From Streptomyces sclerotialus (GTDB lineage Bacteria; Actinomycetota; Actinomycetes; Streptomycetales; Streptomycetaceae): DNA of 64,000 bases. Below, in pieces: positions 16,993 to 24,096 of this stretch. The notes beneath the pieces were generated by a model, which worked only from the letters and a program-made list of their open reading frames with translations, had not been told where the DNA came from and searched no databases. The stretch is taken from assembly GCA_000719105.1 (NCBI GenBank), contig JODX01000014.1, forward strand, positions 124,001 through 188,000. Direction: 5' to 3'. Within the stretch, counting starts at the first letter, position 1, and every line of letters starts with the position of its first letter. Position numbers and translations under genes: made by a program.

Positions 16993-18120
16993 ATGGCGTT
17001 CGGCTGGATCGACGAGCAGGCCCGGGCGCGCCGGCGCGCCGGGCTCGTCCGGACCCTGCGGCCGCGCCCCGCCGACCCGCCGCTCCTCGACCTGGCGAGC
17101 AACGACTACCTGGGCCTCGCCCGGCACCCGGAGGTCGTCGAGGGCGCCGCGCGCGCGGCGCGCCGGTGGGGCGCCGGGGCCACCGGTTCCCGGCTGGTGA
17201 CCGGGACGACCGAACTCCACGCCGAACTGGAGCGTGAACTGGCCGGATTCTGCGGTTCCGAGGCGGCCCTCGTGTTCTCCTCCGGGTACGCGGCCAACCT
17301 CGCCGCGGTGACCGCGCTCGCCCCGCACGGCTCGCTGATCGTCTCGGACGCGGGGAACCACGCCTCGCTGATCGACGGCTGCCGGCTGGCGCGGGGCACG
17401 ACCCAGGTCGTCGCGCACGCCGATCCGGAGGCCGTCCGCAAGGCGCTCGGCACGCACCCGGGCCCTGCGGTGGCGGTGTCCGACACGGTCTTCTCGGTGG
17501 ACGGGGACGCGGCGCCGCTGGCTCGGCTGGCCGGCGCCTGCCGGGAGGCCGGCGCCGGACTGATCGTCGACGACGCGCACGGGCTGGGCGTCCTGGGCGC
17601 CGGCGGCCGGGGAGCCCCGCACGCGGCCGGGCTCGCGGGTGCCCCCGACGTCGTCGTGACCGTCACCCTGTCGAAGTCGCTCGGCAGCCAGGGCGGGGCC
17701 GTGCTCGGCCCGGCCCGGGTGATCGACCATCTGGTCAACGCGGCCCGGACCTTCATCTTCGACACGGGACTGGCCCCGGCTGCGGCCGGCGGGGCCCTCG
17801 CGGCGCTGCGGCTGCTGGGCCGGGAGCCGGAGCGGGCGGCGCGGGCACGGGAGGTGGCGACGGAGCTGCACGCACGGCTCACGGCGTCGGGCCTCGACGC
17901 CGTGCGGCCCGACGCCGCGGTGGTGTCCGTACGCGCCCCTTCGCCCGAGCGGGCTGTGCGGTGGGCGGCCGACTGCCGTGCGGCGGGACTCGCCGTCGGC
18001 TGTTTCCGCCCACCGTCCGTACCCGACGGGGTGTCACGGCTGCGGCTGACCGCCCGTGCGGATCTCACCGGCGAGCAGTTGGACCGGGCCGTGCGGGTGA
18101 TCTGCGAGGCGCGACCGTGA
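16993..18120 (+). CDS. bioF: 8-amino-7-oxononanoate synthase
   Basis: A 375-aa PLP-dependent alpha-oxoamine synthase condensing pimeloyl-ACP/CoA with alanine to KAPA, the step before BioA. Seen: LASNDYLGLARHPEV, GAGATGSRLVTGTTELH, VDDAHGLGVLG with the PLP Asp, and the Schiff-base Lys in TLSKSLGSQGG. The start ATG 16993 has GGAGG 5 nt upstream. Divergent from bioBAD, it completes the late biotin pathway; no bioC, bioH or bioW for making the pimeloyl precursor is in the window. Confidence 0.93.
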   Translation: MAFGWIDEQARARRRAGLVRTLRPRPADPPLLDLASNDYLGLARHPEVVEGAARAARRWGAGATGSRLVTGTTELHAELERELAGFCGSEAALVFSSGYAANLAAVTALAPHGSLIVSDAGNHASLIDGCRLARGTTQVVAHADPEAVRKALGTHPGPAVAVSDTVFSVDGDAAPLARLAGACREAGAGLIVDDAHGLGVLGAGGRGAPHAAGLAGAPDVVVTVTLSKSLGSQGGAVLGPARVIDHLVNAARTFIFDTGLAPAAAGGALAALRLLGREPERAARAREVATELHARLTASGLDAVRPDAAVVSVRAPSPERAVRWAADCRAAGLAVGCFRPPSVPDGVSRLRLTARADLTGEQLDRAVRVICEARP

Positions 18121-18160
18121 GTCGGCGTGACACGGCCGTGCGGTCGAGACCGATGTGGCT

Positions 18161-18236
18161 GATCACCGGAGGGTGATCGACGGGTGGAACCGATCGCCGG
18201 AGGGTGATCGACGGGTTCGATCACCGAACGTGATCG
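18161..18236. repeat. Three tandem GATCACC/GGTGATC hairpins
   Basis: Copy 1 (18161-18185) and copy 2 (18192-18216) are 25-bp near-identical direct repeats containing GATC(A/G)CCGGAGGGTGATC, a 7-bp stem with a 4-nt loop. Copy 3 (18219-18236) is GATCACCGAACGTGATC-like. They fill the gap between convergent bioF and the DUF397 gene and could be a bidirectional terminator or a protein-binding array. Confidence 0.6.
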
Positions 18237-18292
18237 CCGTCGTGGTCACCGAAGCGGACCGGCGAGCGACGGCACGGTGTTCCCGATCGCGG

Positions 18293-18517
18293 TCACCGGA
18301 GTGCGTCGATGAATTCCTCCCAGCTCTCGGGGGCGAACAGCAGGGCGGGGCCTGTCGTGTTCTTCGAGTCGCGGACGGCGACCAGTCCGGCCCAGGGGCC
18401 GACGACCGGTCGCGCCGTCTCGACGCAGTTGTTCATTCCGGTGCTGCGGCTGCTGCGCAGCCATCCCGCACCGTGCAGAGTCGTGCTCGAAGGGACATGA
18501 CGAGGCAGAGCTGACAT
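18293..18517 (-). CDS. DUF397 domain protein (Scr2/WhiJ-locus type)
   Basis: A 74-aa protein with a DUF397 domain: a basic N-terminus, then WLRSSRSTGMNNCVETARP and the C-terminal VRDSKNTTGPALLFAPESWEEFIDAL. In Streptomyces, DUF397 proteins are encoded beside XRE regulators and in at least one case (Scr1/Scr2) act as the toxin side of a pair; in others they affect development (whiJ locus). The ribosome binding site AAGGAGG lies 4 nt before the ATG. It starts 9 nt after the XRE gene stops, so the two are cotranscribed. Confidence 0.88.
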   Translation of the reverse strand: MSALPRHVPSSTTLHGAGWLRSSRSTGMNNCVETARPVVGPWAGLVAVRDSKNTTGPALLFAPESWEEFIDALR

Positions 18518-18526
18518 GGTGCCTCC

Positions 18527-19387
18527 TTATGCGCCGGCGGCTATCCCGGCGATGTAATCCAACGATTCCTCGGGAGAAAGGGCGTGGATCCGAAGGGTGT
18601 TGAAGGCCTCCACATACGCCTGGAGGTCTTCTTTCCGTTCGAGATAGAGGCTACTCGTCAAGTGGTCGAGCACGACAACGTCCAGATCGGCCGTGTTCGA
18701 GAATGAGAAGATTACGAAAGGACCGGTGATGCCGATGTGCTCCCCGGCCGTGAACGGCAGTACCTGGAGCCGCACCTGGGGCAGGGCGGCCGCCCTCCGC
18801 AGCCGCCGCAGCTGCCGCGCCATCACCTCGGGTCCGCCGACCCGCCGGCGCAGCACGGCTTCGTCGAGGACCGCGTCGAGCCGTAGCGGCGGATCCGCGC
18901 GCAGCACGTCCTGCCGGGCGACGCGCACTTCCACCAGCGCATCCAGTTTCTCCTCCGTCACGCCCTCCAGCGCGGCCCGCGTCACCGCACGGGCGTACTC
19001 GGGGGTCTGCAGGAGTCCCGGCACCACCGAGGTCTCCAGCGTGCACATCTCGCTGGCCTGCGACTCCAGGCTGATGAAGTCGCGGTACGTGGGCGGCAGC
19101 ACCCCGCGGTAGGCGTGCCACCAGTTCTGCCGCCCGCCGCCGTCCTCACCGCCCGCCAACGCCAGCAACAGCTCGCGCAGTTCGGCGTCCTGGACCTCGT
19201 ACGCGTCGAGCAGCCGCCGTACGTCGGCAGGCTTCACTCCGCTGGAACCCGTCTCGATCCGGCTCACCTTCGACTGGTGCCAGCCGACGCGGCGCGCCGC
19301 CTCGATACTGGTGAGGCCGACCCGGGAGCGCAGCACGCGCAGTTCGGTGCCGAGCTTGCGGCGGCGCACCGCCGGACCGTATTGCAT
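18527..19387 (-). CDS. XRE regulator with DUF5753 (WhiJ/Scr1-type)
   Basis: A 286-aa regulator. The N-terminal helix-turn-helix (about residues 10-70, LTSIEAARRVGWHQSKVSRIE) is followed by a DUF5753 domain (about 95-275, SLESQASEMCTLETSVVPGLLQTPEYARA). This architecture is the WhiJ/Scr1 class, present in many paralogous copies per Streptomyces genome and paired with DUF397 and an ATPase gene. The ATG 19387 has AAGGAGA upstream. Operon order here: XRE, DUF397, with the ATPase gene divergent. Likely a repressor responding to an unknown signal or antitoxin of the DUF397 protein. Confidence 0.92.
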   Translation of the reverse strand: MQYGPAVRRRKLGTELRVLRSRVGLTSIEAARRVGWHQSKVSRIETGSSGVKPADVRRLLDAYEVQDAELRELLLALAGGEDGGGRQNWWHAYRGVLPPTYRDFISLESQASEMCTLETSVVPGLLQTPEYARAVTRAALEGVTEEKLDALVEVRVARQDVLRADPPLRLDAVLDEAVLRRRVGGPEVMARQLRRLRRAAALPQVRLQVLPFTAGEHIGITGPFVIFSFSNTADLDVVVLDHLTSSLYLERKEDLQAYVEAFNTLRIHALSPEESLDYIAGIAAGA

Positions 19388-19477
19388 GGCATTTCTCCTT
19401 CCGCCCGGCCGCGGTGTCGGGGCGACGGTAGAGGATGAACCCACAGGTACGTCCAAATGCGGTCGGTCGTCGGAGAG

Positions 19478-19509
19478 TTCACCGCTTCGAGCGACAGATA
19501 TATGCATAT
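19478..19509 (+). promoter_or_regulatory. Promoter/AT-rich palindrome between divergent XRE and ATPase genes
   Basis: TTCACC (19478-19483) and TATGCA (19501-19506) are 17 bp apart. The -10 lies in the perfect palindrome ATATGCATAT (19500-19509), striking in DNA this GC-rich. It is a likely operator for the XRE protein, but that is inference. Confidence 0.45.
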
Positions 19510-19636
19510 CCTGGCCGATCGGCACCGTGAGTGTCCCTGGTGATGGCAATCTGGCGCGAAGCACCAGTCCGGGACCGTACTCGAACCGACCGTCCGTGTC
19601 GGGCCTGCGGTCTCGCGGGAAAGGGACGATGTGGCC

Positions 19637-20098
19637 ATGGCAGACCACCAGGAAGCATCCGTCACTCTGCCGAGCGATCCGGCCTCGGTCTCCGCGGCCC
19701 GCACTTACGTCGCCGGTGTTCTGTCCGAATGGGGCCTGCCGAATGACGCCGAGCTCGGCGAGACGGTACGCCTCATCGTCTCCGAACTCGCCACCAACGC
19801 CGTCCAGCACACCTTCGGGCAGTCGCCCACGTTCACCGTCGACATCGCACTCGACCGCGACGAGCACCTGCACATCGGCGTCACCGACAGTCACCCGCGC
19901 TTCCCGAAGCGGCTGCCCGCCGCCGTCCAGCAGGACAACGGCCGCGGCATGGTCATCATCCGCTGGCTGACCGCCGAGTGCGGGGGAAGGCTCACCGTGA
20001 GACCCACCCGGGAGGGCGGCAAGACGGTGGCCATCGAGCTGCCCTGGACGGTGGCCGTGCAGCCGCTCACGGCGGCCGGAGGGCAGCAGGACTCCTGA
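19637..20098 (+). CDS. RsbW-like ATP-binding protein (WhiJ-locus ATPase)
   Basis: A 153-aa GHKL-fold protein like anti-sigma-factor kinases. The N box is LIVSELATNAVQHTF (Mg-binding Asn), G1 is HIGVTDSHPRFP, where the usual D-x-G pattern is changed to DSH, and G2 is NGRGMVIIRWL. Kinase activity is uncertain because of the altered G1. It belongs to the XRE-DUF397-ATPase triad found at whiJ-type loci. The ATG 19637 is given; a GTG at 19631 with AAGGGA 4 nt upstream is equally possible and adds two residues. Confidence 0.85.
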   Translation: MADHQEASVTLPSDPASVSAARTYVAGVLSEWGLPNDAELGETVRLIVSELATNAVQHTFGQSPTFTVDIALDRDEHLHIGVTDSHPRFPKRLPAAVQQDNGRGMVIIRWLTAECGGRLTVRPTREGGKTVAIELPWTVAVQPLTAAGGQQDS

Positions 20099-20161
20099 GG
20101 GGCCCGAGCGGGTGGCCGCGCCGGCCGTGTACGGCCCGGGCGGTTCAGGCGGTTCAGGCGG

Positions 20162-20719
20162 TCACCGGATCGGCTCTCGCGGCTTCGGGGGCGACGCCGT
20201 GTCCGTAGCCCTGGTGGAGCCGGCGGCCGTGTCGCCGCGGACCCCCGACCGGTACACCAGGCGGGGCAGCAGGCCCCACAGACCCAGGCACGCGAGGAGG
20301 GTGCCCGCTCCGGCGGCCATGCCGGCCTCCCGGCTCAGTGCCACATCCACGACGAGCATCACGGAGCCGGTGAACGCCAGCATCAGCACCACCAGGCCGA
20401 CGCTGGCCAGCCGGTCGGAGACCCGGACTATCAGGGGCTTGGCGCCCTGCTGGAAGAGGGAGCGGTGCAGGGCGGCGGGTGCGACGAAGACGATGGCCGA
20501 GAGGAGGGCCAGCAGCAGGGTCGTCACATAGGTGGCGCGCTGGAAGGTGTCGAGCGACTCGAAGCGCTGGGTGAACGCCATCGACAGCAGGAAGGCGAAG
20601 AGGACCTGTACCCCGGTCTGGGTGACGCGCAGTTCCTGGAGCAGCTCGATGAAGTTGCGGTCGGCTCTCTCGAGCGGTGTCTCGTTGCGTCCCATGTGCG
20701 AGCTCTGGTGGTCGGCCAT
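20162..20719 (-). CDS. DUF6328-like four-TM membrane protein
   Basis: A 185-aa membrane protein. A cytoplasmic N-terminal helix (ETPLERADRNFIELLQELRV) is followed by about four TM segments: VLFAFLLSMAF, ATYVTTLLLALLSAIVFVAP, ASVGLVVLMLAFTGSVMLVV and AGAGTLLACLGLWGLLPRLV. The family (DUF6328) is common in actinobacteria and of unknown function. No good ribosome binding site precedes ATG 20719; an internal ATG at 20695 is an alternative. The tail is hydrophilic. Confidence 0.8.
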   Translation of the reverse strand: MADHQSSHMGRNETPLERADRNFIELLQELRVTQTGVQVLFAFLLSMAFTQRFESLDTFQRATYVTTLLLALLSAIVFVAPAALHRSLFQQGAKPLIVRVSDRLASVGLVVLMLAFTGSVMLVVDVALSREAGMAAGAGTLLACLGLWGLLPRLVYRSGVRGDTAAGSTRATDTASPPKPREPIR

Positions 20720-20847
20720 GGAGGAACGTGTAACCCGTCCGTGCGCGGTCACGCCCCGCGGAACCCGTCCGACCAGGCACATCGTGATGCCGTGAGGAGC
20801 CCGGCCCGGGAGGGGCGACGGCTTCGCGCGCCGTCGCCCCGGCCGGG

Positions 20848-21321
20848 TCACGCCACCCGGCCGTACCAGACGCTCTTGGTCCAGATCTTCGCTTTCCGCA
20901 CGACGTCCCCGGACTTGGGGGAGTGCCAGATCGTTCCCTTCCCGGCGTAGATGCCGACGTGGTACACGTTCCGGCCCGAGTGGAAGAAGACGAGGTCCCC
21001 GAGCTTGCGGTTGGAGGCGGAGACGCGCTTCGTCCGGTTGTACTGCTGCGCGGCCGTACGGGGCAGCTTCTTGCCCGCCTTCTTGTAGGCGTAGAGCGTG
21101 AGCCCGGAGCAGTCGAACCTGTTCGGGCCCGTGGCCCCCCACGCGTACGGGGACCCCTTCTTCGATGCCGCGACCTTCAGCGCCTTCTTCGCCGGCGAGG
21201 CCGCCTCGGCCTGGCCGGCGAGGCCCGGGACCACGAGGCTGCCGCCCACGACGGCGATGGTGAGGGCCGAGGCGGTGCCGGCCCGGCCGATCAGCGACGG
21301 GACACGATTGAGCGCAGTCAT
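20848..21321 (-). CDS. Secreted NlpC/P60 peptidoglycan hydrolase under c-di-AMP riboswitch
   Basis: A 157-aa secreted endopeptidase. The signal peptide (about residues 1-41) has a basic start, a hydrophobic core and an AEA-A cleavage site. The NlpC/P60 domain follows, with catalytic Cys in NRFDCSGLTLYAY, His in YHVGIYAGKG and the third polar residue as His in IWHSPKSGD. It should cut peptide cross-links in the cell wall, for example during germination or hyphal growth. The ATG 21321 has GAAGGG 6 nt upstream, inside the end of the riboswitch. Regulation by c-di-AMP fits known riboswitch control of cell-wall hydrolases in Streptomyces. Confidence 0.92.
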   Translation of the reverse strand: MTALNRVPSLIGRAGTASALTIAVVGGSLVVPGLAGQAEAASPAKKALKVAASKKGSPYAWGATGPNRFDCSGLTLYAYKKAGKKLPRTAAQQYNRTKRVSASNRKLGDLVFFHSGRNVYHVGIYAGKGTIWHSPKSGDVVRKAKIWTKSVWYGRVA

Positions 21322-21329
21322 GCGCAACC

Positions 21330-21535
21330 CTTCGTCAGCCGCCTGTGAAGGATGACCTGTCGGATTCGGGCTGGCGAAGTTGCCCGGCCGCGTGCTGCGG
21401 CTTCACCCCAAGGACTGCTCGGAACGGTCGAACGGTCGTCGTCCCGGCGGCCCGTCGTGCTTGGGTCCTCCACTCCTGCCGATCCACTTCTGTCGACCCG
21501 TCATCCGGGCGGTGGCAGGACTCGGCGTCCACCCG
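21330..21535 (-). ncRNA. ydaO-yuaA (c-di-AMP) riboswitch
   Basis: Read on the minus strand, this leader holds the conserved blocks of the ydaO riboswitch: CGCCGAGTCCTGCC at the 5' end, GGAGGACCCAAGC, GGGGTGAAGCCGC, and the 3' block AGCCCGAATCCGACAGGTCA followed by CAGGCGGCTGACG. The 3' GGCG can pair with the 5' CGCC to form P1. It ends a few bases from the ribosome binding site of the NlpC/P60 gene. In Streptomyces this RNA class sits before rpfA and NlpC/P60 genes and turns expression off when c-di-AMP is high. Confidence 0.9.
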
Positions 21536-21875
21536 GACCGCCCCGCCGCTGTGGCGGGGGCTTGTCGTCGGAAGGGATCTTGACGCACATCTGTCGCAAA
21601 TGCCGAGCGGAATCGGAGATTTGTGGGGTTACTCACCACTCACCTGTTCGGGTGGACAGCGCTGTTTGCCGGGGCGGCCCGGGAATCGCCGCGATGCCCG
21701 CACCAGGGCCGGAATACCCGCCGGCGTCCCCGGTGTACGCGTCTGCGCAACTTCTGCGCGACTTGGGGAGGACGGGGCACTAGGCCGTTCGTGGGTACGC
21801 AGTCTGGTCCGCGCGCGTGCCGGGCCGGATGCGCCCCCGGTGCGGTGTGCGACCCGGGCCGTACCTTCTCTCGCC
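21536..21875. other. Intergenic stretch upstream of the riboswitch
   Basis: About 340 bp between the riboswitch 5' end and the gene downstream of clpP. It must hold the promoter for the riboswitch RNA (minus strand, probably around 21560-21650, where the DNA is less GC-rich, e.g. ACCCCACAAATC), but no hexamer pair is convincing. No coding region is supported here. Confidence 0.5.
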
Positions 21876-22202
21876 TCAACTCCCCGGCTCCGGGGGCAGG
21901 GTGACACGGCCCGCGCGCCGCTCCCCGTCCAGCACCCGCAGGGCGCGGGACAGGGTCGGGGCGTGCACCTCGCTCTCGCCGCGCTTGTGCATCAGTTCGA
22001 GTGCGTCGCGCAGGGCCGTCGCCCTGCCCACCAGGGCCTGTGCGGCGCGCAGCCCGCGATAGGTGTCCCCCGCGCGCGCGGGGTTGATCCGGCCCAGCAG
22101 GTCGACCACCTCGAGGTAACGGTCGATCAGCTCCGCCTCGGCGCGGGTCAGCGCGGGCAGCGGCGGCAGCTCGGGGGGCAGCACCGGCCGCTCACTCCCC
22201 AC
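21876..22202 (-). CDS. Hypothetical protein overlapping clpP
   Basis: A 108-aa helical protein starting at GTG 22202, 11 nt inside the end of the ClpP gene. The central part ([20 protein letters not shown] and [19 protein letters not shown]) is predicted amphipathic helix; the N-terminus is Pro/Leu-rich. No known domain. The overlap suggests translation coupled to clpP and possibly a role with that protease, for example as adaptor, but nothing in the sequence proves it. Confidence 0.7.
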   Translation of the reverse strand: MGSERPVLPPELPPLPALTRAEAELIDRYLEVVDLLGRINPARAGDTYRGLRAAQALVGRATALRDALELMHKRGESEVHAPTLSRALRVLDGERRAGRVTLPPEPGS

Positions 22203-22839
22203 CGGGCACGATGCCGGGCAGGGCATGCGAGCTCCGGCGACTCGGCACGACCCGGTCCACCAGGCCGTACGTGACCGCCTGTGCCGCGTCCAGGATCTTG
22301 TCCCGCTCGATGTCGGCCCGCACCTGCTCCGGGCTCCGGCCGGTGTGCCGTACGAGCATCTCCTCGAGCGTGCGGCGGGTGCGCGCCAGCTCCTCGGCCT
22401 GGATGACGAGGTCGCTCGTCTGCCCCTCGACCGGTCCGGACAGCGACGGCTGGTGGATGAGCACGCGGGCGCCGGGCAGGGCGTACCGCTTGCCCGGGGT
22501 GCCGGCCGCGAGCAGCACCGCGGCGGCCGAGGCGGCCTGGCCCAGGCAGTACGTCTGCACGTCGCAGGAGACGTACCGCATGGTGTCGTACACGGCGGTC
22601 ATCGCGCTGAAGGAGCCGCCGGGGGAGTTGATGTAGAGCGAGATGTCCTGGTCCGGCGCCGTGTGCTCGAGGTACATGAACTGCGCCGTGACGTCGTTCG
22701 CCGACCGGTCGTCGACGGCCGTCCCGAGGAACACGATCCGTTCCTCCAGCAGTTTCGCGTACGGATCCAGCGTCCGCAGCCCCGCGCTGGTGCGTTCGGT
22801 GAACTCGGGCAGGACGTAGCGGGCGGACGGTCGGTGCAT
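22192..22839 (-). CDS. clpP: ATP-dependent Clp protease proteolytic subunit
   Basis: A 215-aa ClpP serine peptidase. Catalytic triad: Ser104 in [11 protein letters not shown], His129 in VLIHQPSL, Asp180 in RDKILDA. The oxyanion/binding segment [12 protein letters not shown] is intact. The active-site context GQAASAAA (rather than GMAASMGA) is typical of secondary ClpPs in Streptomyces. No partner clpP or Clp ATPase is adjacent, so it probably assembles with subunits encoded elsewhere. The ATG 22839 has GGAGG about 9 nt upstream. Confidence 0.93.
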   Translation of the reverse strand: MHRPSARYVLPEFTERTSAGLRTLDPYAKLLEERIVFLGTAVDDRSANDVTAQFMYLEHTAPDQDISLYINSPGGSFSAMTAVYDTMRYVSCDVQTYCLGQAASAAAVLLAAGTPGKRYALPGARVLIHQPSLSGPVEGQTSDLVIQAEELARTRRTLEEMLVRHTGRSPEQVRADIERDKILDAAQAVTYGLVDRVVPSRRSSHALPGIVPGGE

Positions 22840-23007
22840 GGGGCACGCCTCCTCTGGTCGCCGCCGCGTCGGCGGCGCTTCGTCATCCGTAAAAAATGTA
22901 CAGGACGTACGTTCGTGGGGAAGGGGTGCGGAAGAGTCGCATGCTGAGAGCGAAATCGGTTGAGGAATCGGTTCTTCCAGTCTCCGGAGGCCATGGGTGC
23001 CCCGGTC

Positions 23008-23020
23008 TAAGCTGGACGGC
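23008..23020 (+). promoter_or_regulatory. Leaderless -10 for the Phd gene
   Basis: TAAGCT (23008-23013) lies 7 nt before the ATG at 23021 and no ribosome binding site is present, the layout of a leaderless Streptomyces transcript. No clear -35. Confidence 0.5.
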
Positions 23021-23296
23021 ATGGCCTACGAGATTCCGGTGACGCAAGCCAGGGCTGAGCTCGCCGACCTGATCAACCGCGTGGTGTACGGCGGTGAGCG
23101 CGTCGTCGTGACGCGCCACGGCAAGCCCCTCGTCGCCCTGGTCTCCGCGGCCGACCTGGAGCGGCTGGAGGAGGCGGCCGCGGCGCAGGAGCCGATCGCC
23201 GGCTCGGTCTCCCAGGTGCACGAGGTCCCGTCGGCGCCCCGCGAACGCCAGCGGTTCGGGATCGCCGCGGAGTACCGGGGGACGGGGCCGTCATGA
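23021..23296 (+). CDS. Solitary Phd/YefM-family antitoxin-like protein
   Basis: A 91-aa protein with the Phd/YefM fold: [20 protein letters not shown] then [20 protein letters not shown]. The C-terminal 45 residues (Glu/Ala/Pro-rich) would be the toxin-binding arm, yet no toxin gene lies on either side: the next gene is ureA, 172 nt away. Orphan Phd proteins can act as plain transcription regulators. The ATG 23021 rather than the upstream GTG-type codon is chosen from family alignment. Confidence 0.87.
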   Translation: MAYEIPVTQARAELADLINRVVYGGERVVVTRHGKPLVALVSAADLERLEEAAAAQEPIAGSVSQVHEVPSAPRERQRFGIAAEYRGTGPS

Positions 23297-23327
23297 GCGG
23301 CGACGGCCGGGAACGGCCATGAACGGG

Positions 23328-23382
23328 CGTTCGGTGCGAACGTATGTCCGTTAACGTCGCCGAAACGCCACCCGATTAGCCT
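23328..23382 (+). promoter_or_regulatory. Candidate ureA promoter region with inverted repeat
   Basis: CGTTCG-GTG-CGAACG (23328-23342) is a perfect 6-bp-arm inverted repeat. About 35 bp on, TAGCCT (23377-23382) is a plausible -10 with no clear -35. The repeat is a candidate operator for urease control. It is not a recognisable nickel-regulator (Nur) box. Confidence 0.4.
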
Positions 23383-23468
23383 GCGCCCACGCCACCAGGG
23401 ACTTAAGCCCGTGGCCGCGGCAATCGGACCCCGCACGGTCCGGAGCGAGGACTGTGAGGTGGGACGCC

Positions 23469-23771
23469 GTGCAACTGACCCCGCACGAGCAGGAGAGGCT
23501 GCTGATCCACGTGGCCGCCGACGTGGCCGGGAAGCGCCGGGCCCGCGGACTGCGGCTCAACCACCCCGAGGCGATCGCGCTGATCACCTCGCACATCCTC
23601 GAGGGCGCCCGTGACGGCCGTACCGTCGCCGAACTGATGGCGTCCGGACGGAAGCTCCTCACCCGCGACGACGTCATGGAGGGCATCCCCGAGATGATCC
23701 ACGACGTCCAGGTGGAGGCGACCTTCCCGGACGGCACCAAGCTCGTCACCGTCCACGACCCGATCGTCTGA
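23469..23771 (+). CDS. ureA: Urease gamma subunit
   Basis: A 100-aa structural subunit of urease, the exact usual length. Family features: [38 protein letters not shown], and [20 protein letters not shown]. It forms part of the cytoplasmic (UreABC)3 enzyme hydrolysing urea to ammonia and carbamate. The start GTG 23469 has AGGTGGGA just upstream. First gene of ureABC-F-G-D. Confidence 0.97.
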   Translation: MQLTPHEQERLLIHVAADVAGKRRARGLRLNHPEAIALITSHILEGARDGRTVAELMASGRKLLTRDDVMEGIPEMIHDVQVEATFPDGTKLVTVHDPIV

Positions 23772-23784
23772 CGGGAGGCTGTCC

Positions 23785-24096
23785 GTGATTCCCGGAGAGA
23801 TCCTCTTCGCCGAGGAACCGATCGTGTACAACGCGGGCCGCGAGATCACCCGGCTCACCGTCCTCAACGCCGCCGACCGGCCCGTCCAGGTCGGCTCCCA
23901 CTACCACTTCGCCGAGGCCAACCCCGGCCTGGAGTTCGACCGCGCCGCCGCGCGCGGCAAGCGGCTGAACGTCGCCGCCGGCACCGCCGTGCGCTTCGAG
24001 CCCGGCATCCCCGTCGCCGTCGAACTCGTCCCCCTCACCGGCGCCCGCGTCGTGCCCGGACTGCGCGGGGAGACCGGAGGTGCCCTCGATGCCTGA
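23785..24096 (+). CDS. ureB: Urease beta subunit
   Basis: A 103-aa beta subunit of urease, beginning with GTG. Family motifs: [31 protein letters not shown] and [18 protein letters not shown]. It lies 13 nt after ureA and overlaps ureC by 8 nt, consistent with equal production of the three structural subunits. Confidence 0.97.
   Translation: MIPGEILFAEEPIVYNAGREITRLTVLNAADRPVQVGSHYHFAEANPGLEFDRAAARGKRLNVAAGTAVRFEPGIPVAVELVPLTGARVVPGLRGETGGALDA

Noticed and set aside
18210..18230. GGTTCGATC as a tRNA T-arm
   Set aside because: Part of the tandem hairpin array; no acceptor, D or anticodon arm around it.
21623..21636. GTG-N8-CAC as a Crp site before the riboswitch
   Set aside because: Only the outer triplets fit; the conserved G inside the right half is C, and position relative to a promoter is unknown.
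23297..23468. Nickel-responsive Nur box before ureA
   Set aside because: No TTGCA-type repeat was found; the only repeat is CGTTCG-GTG-CGAACG.
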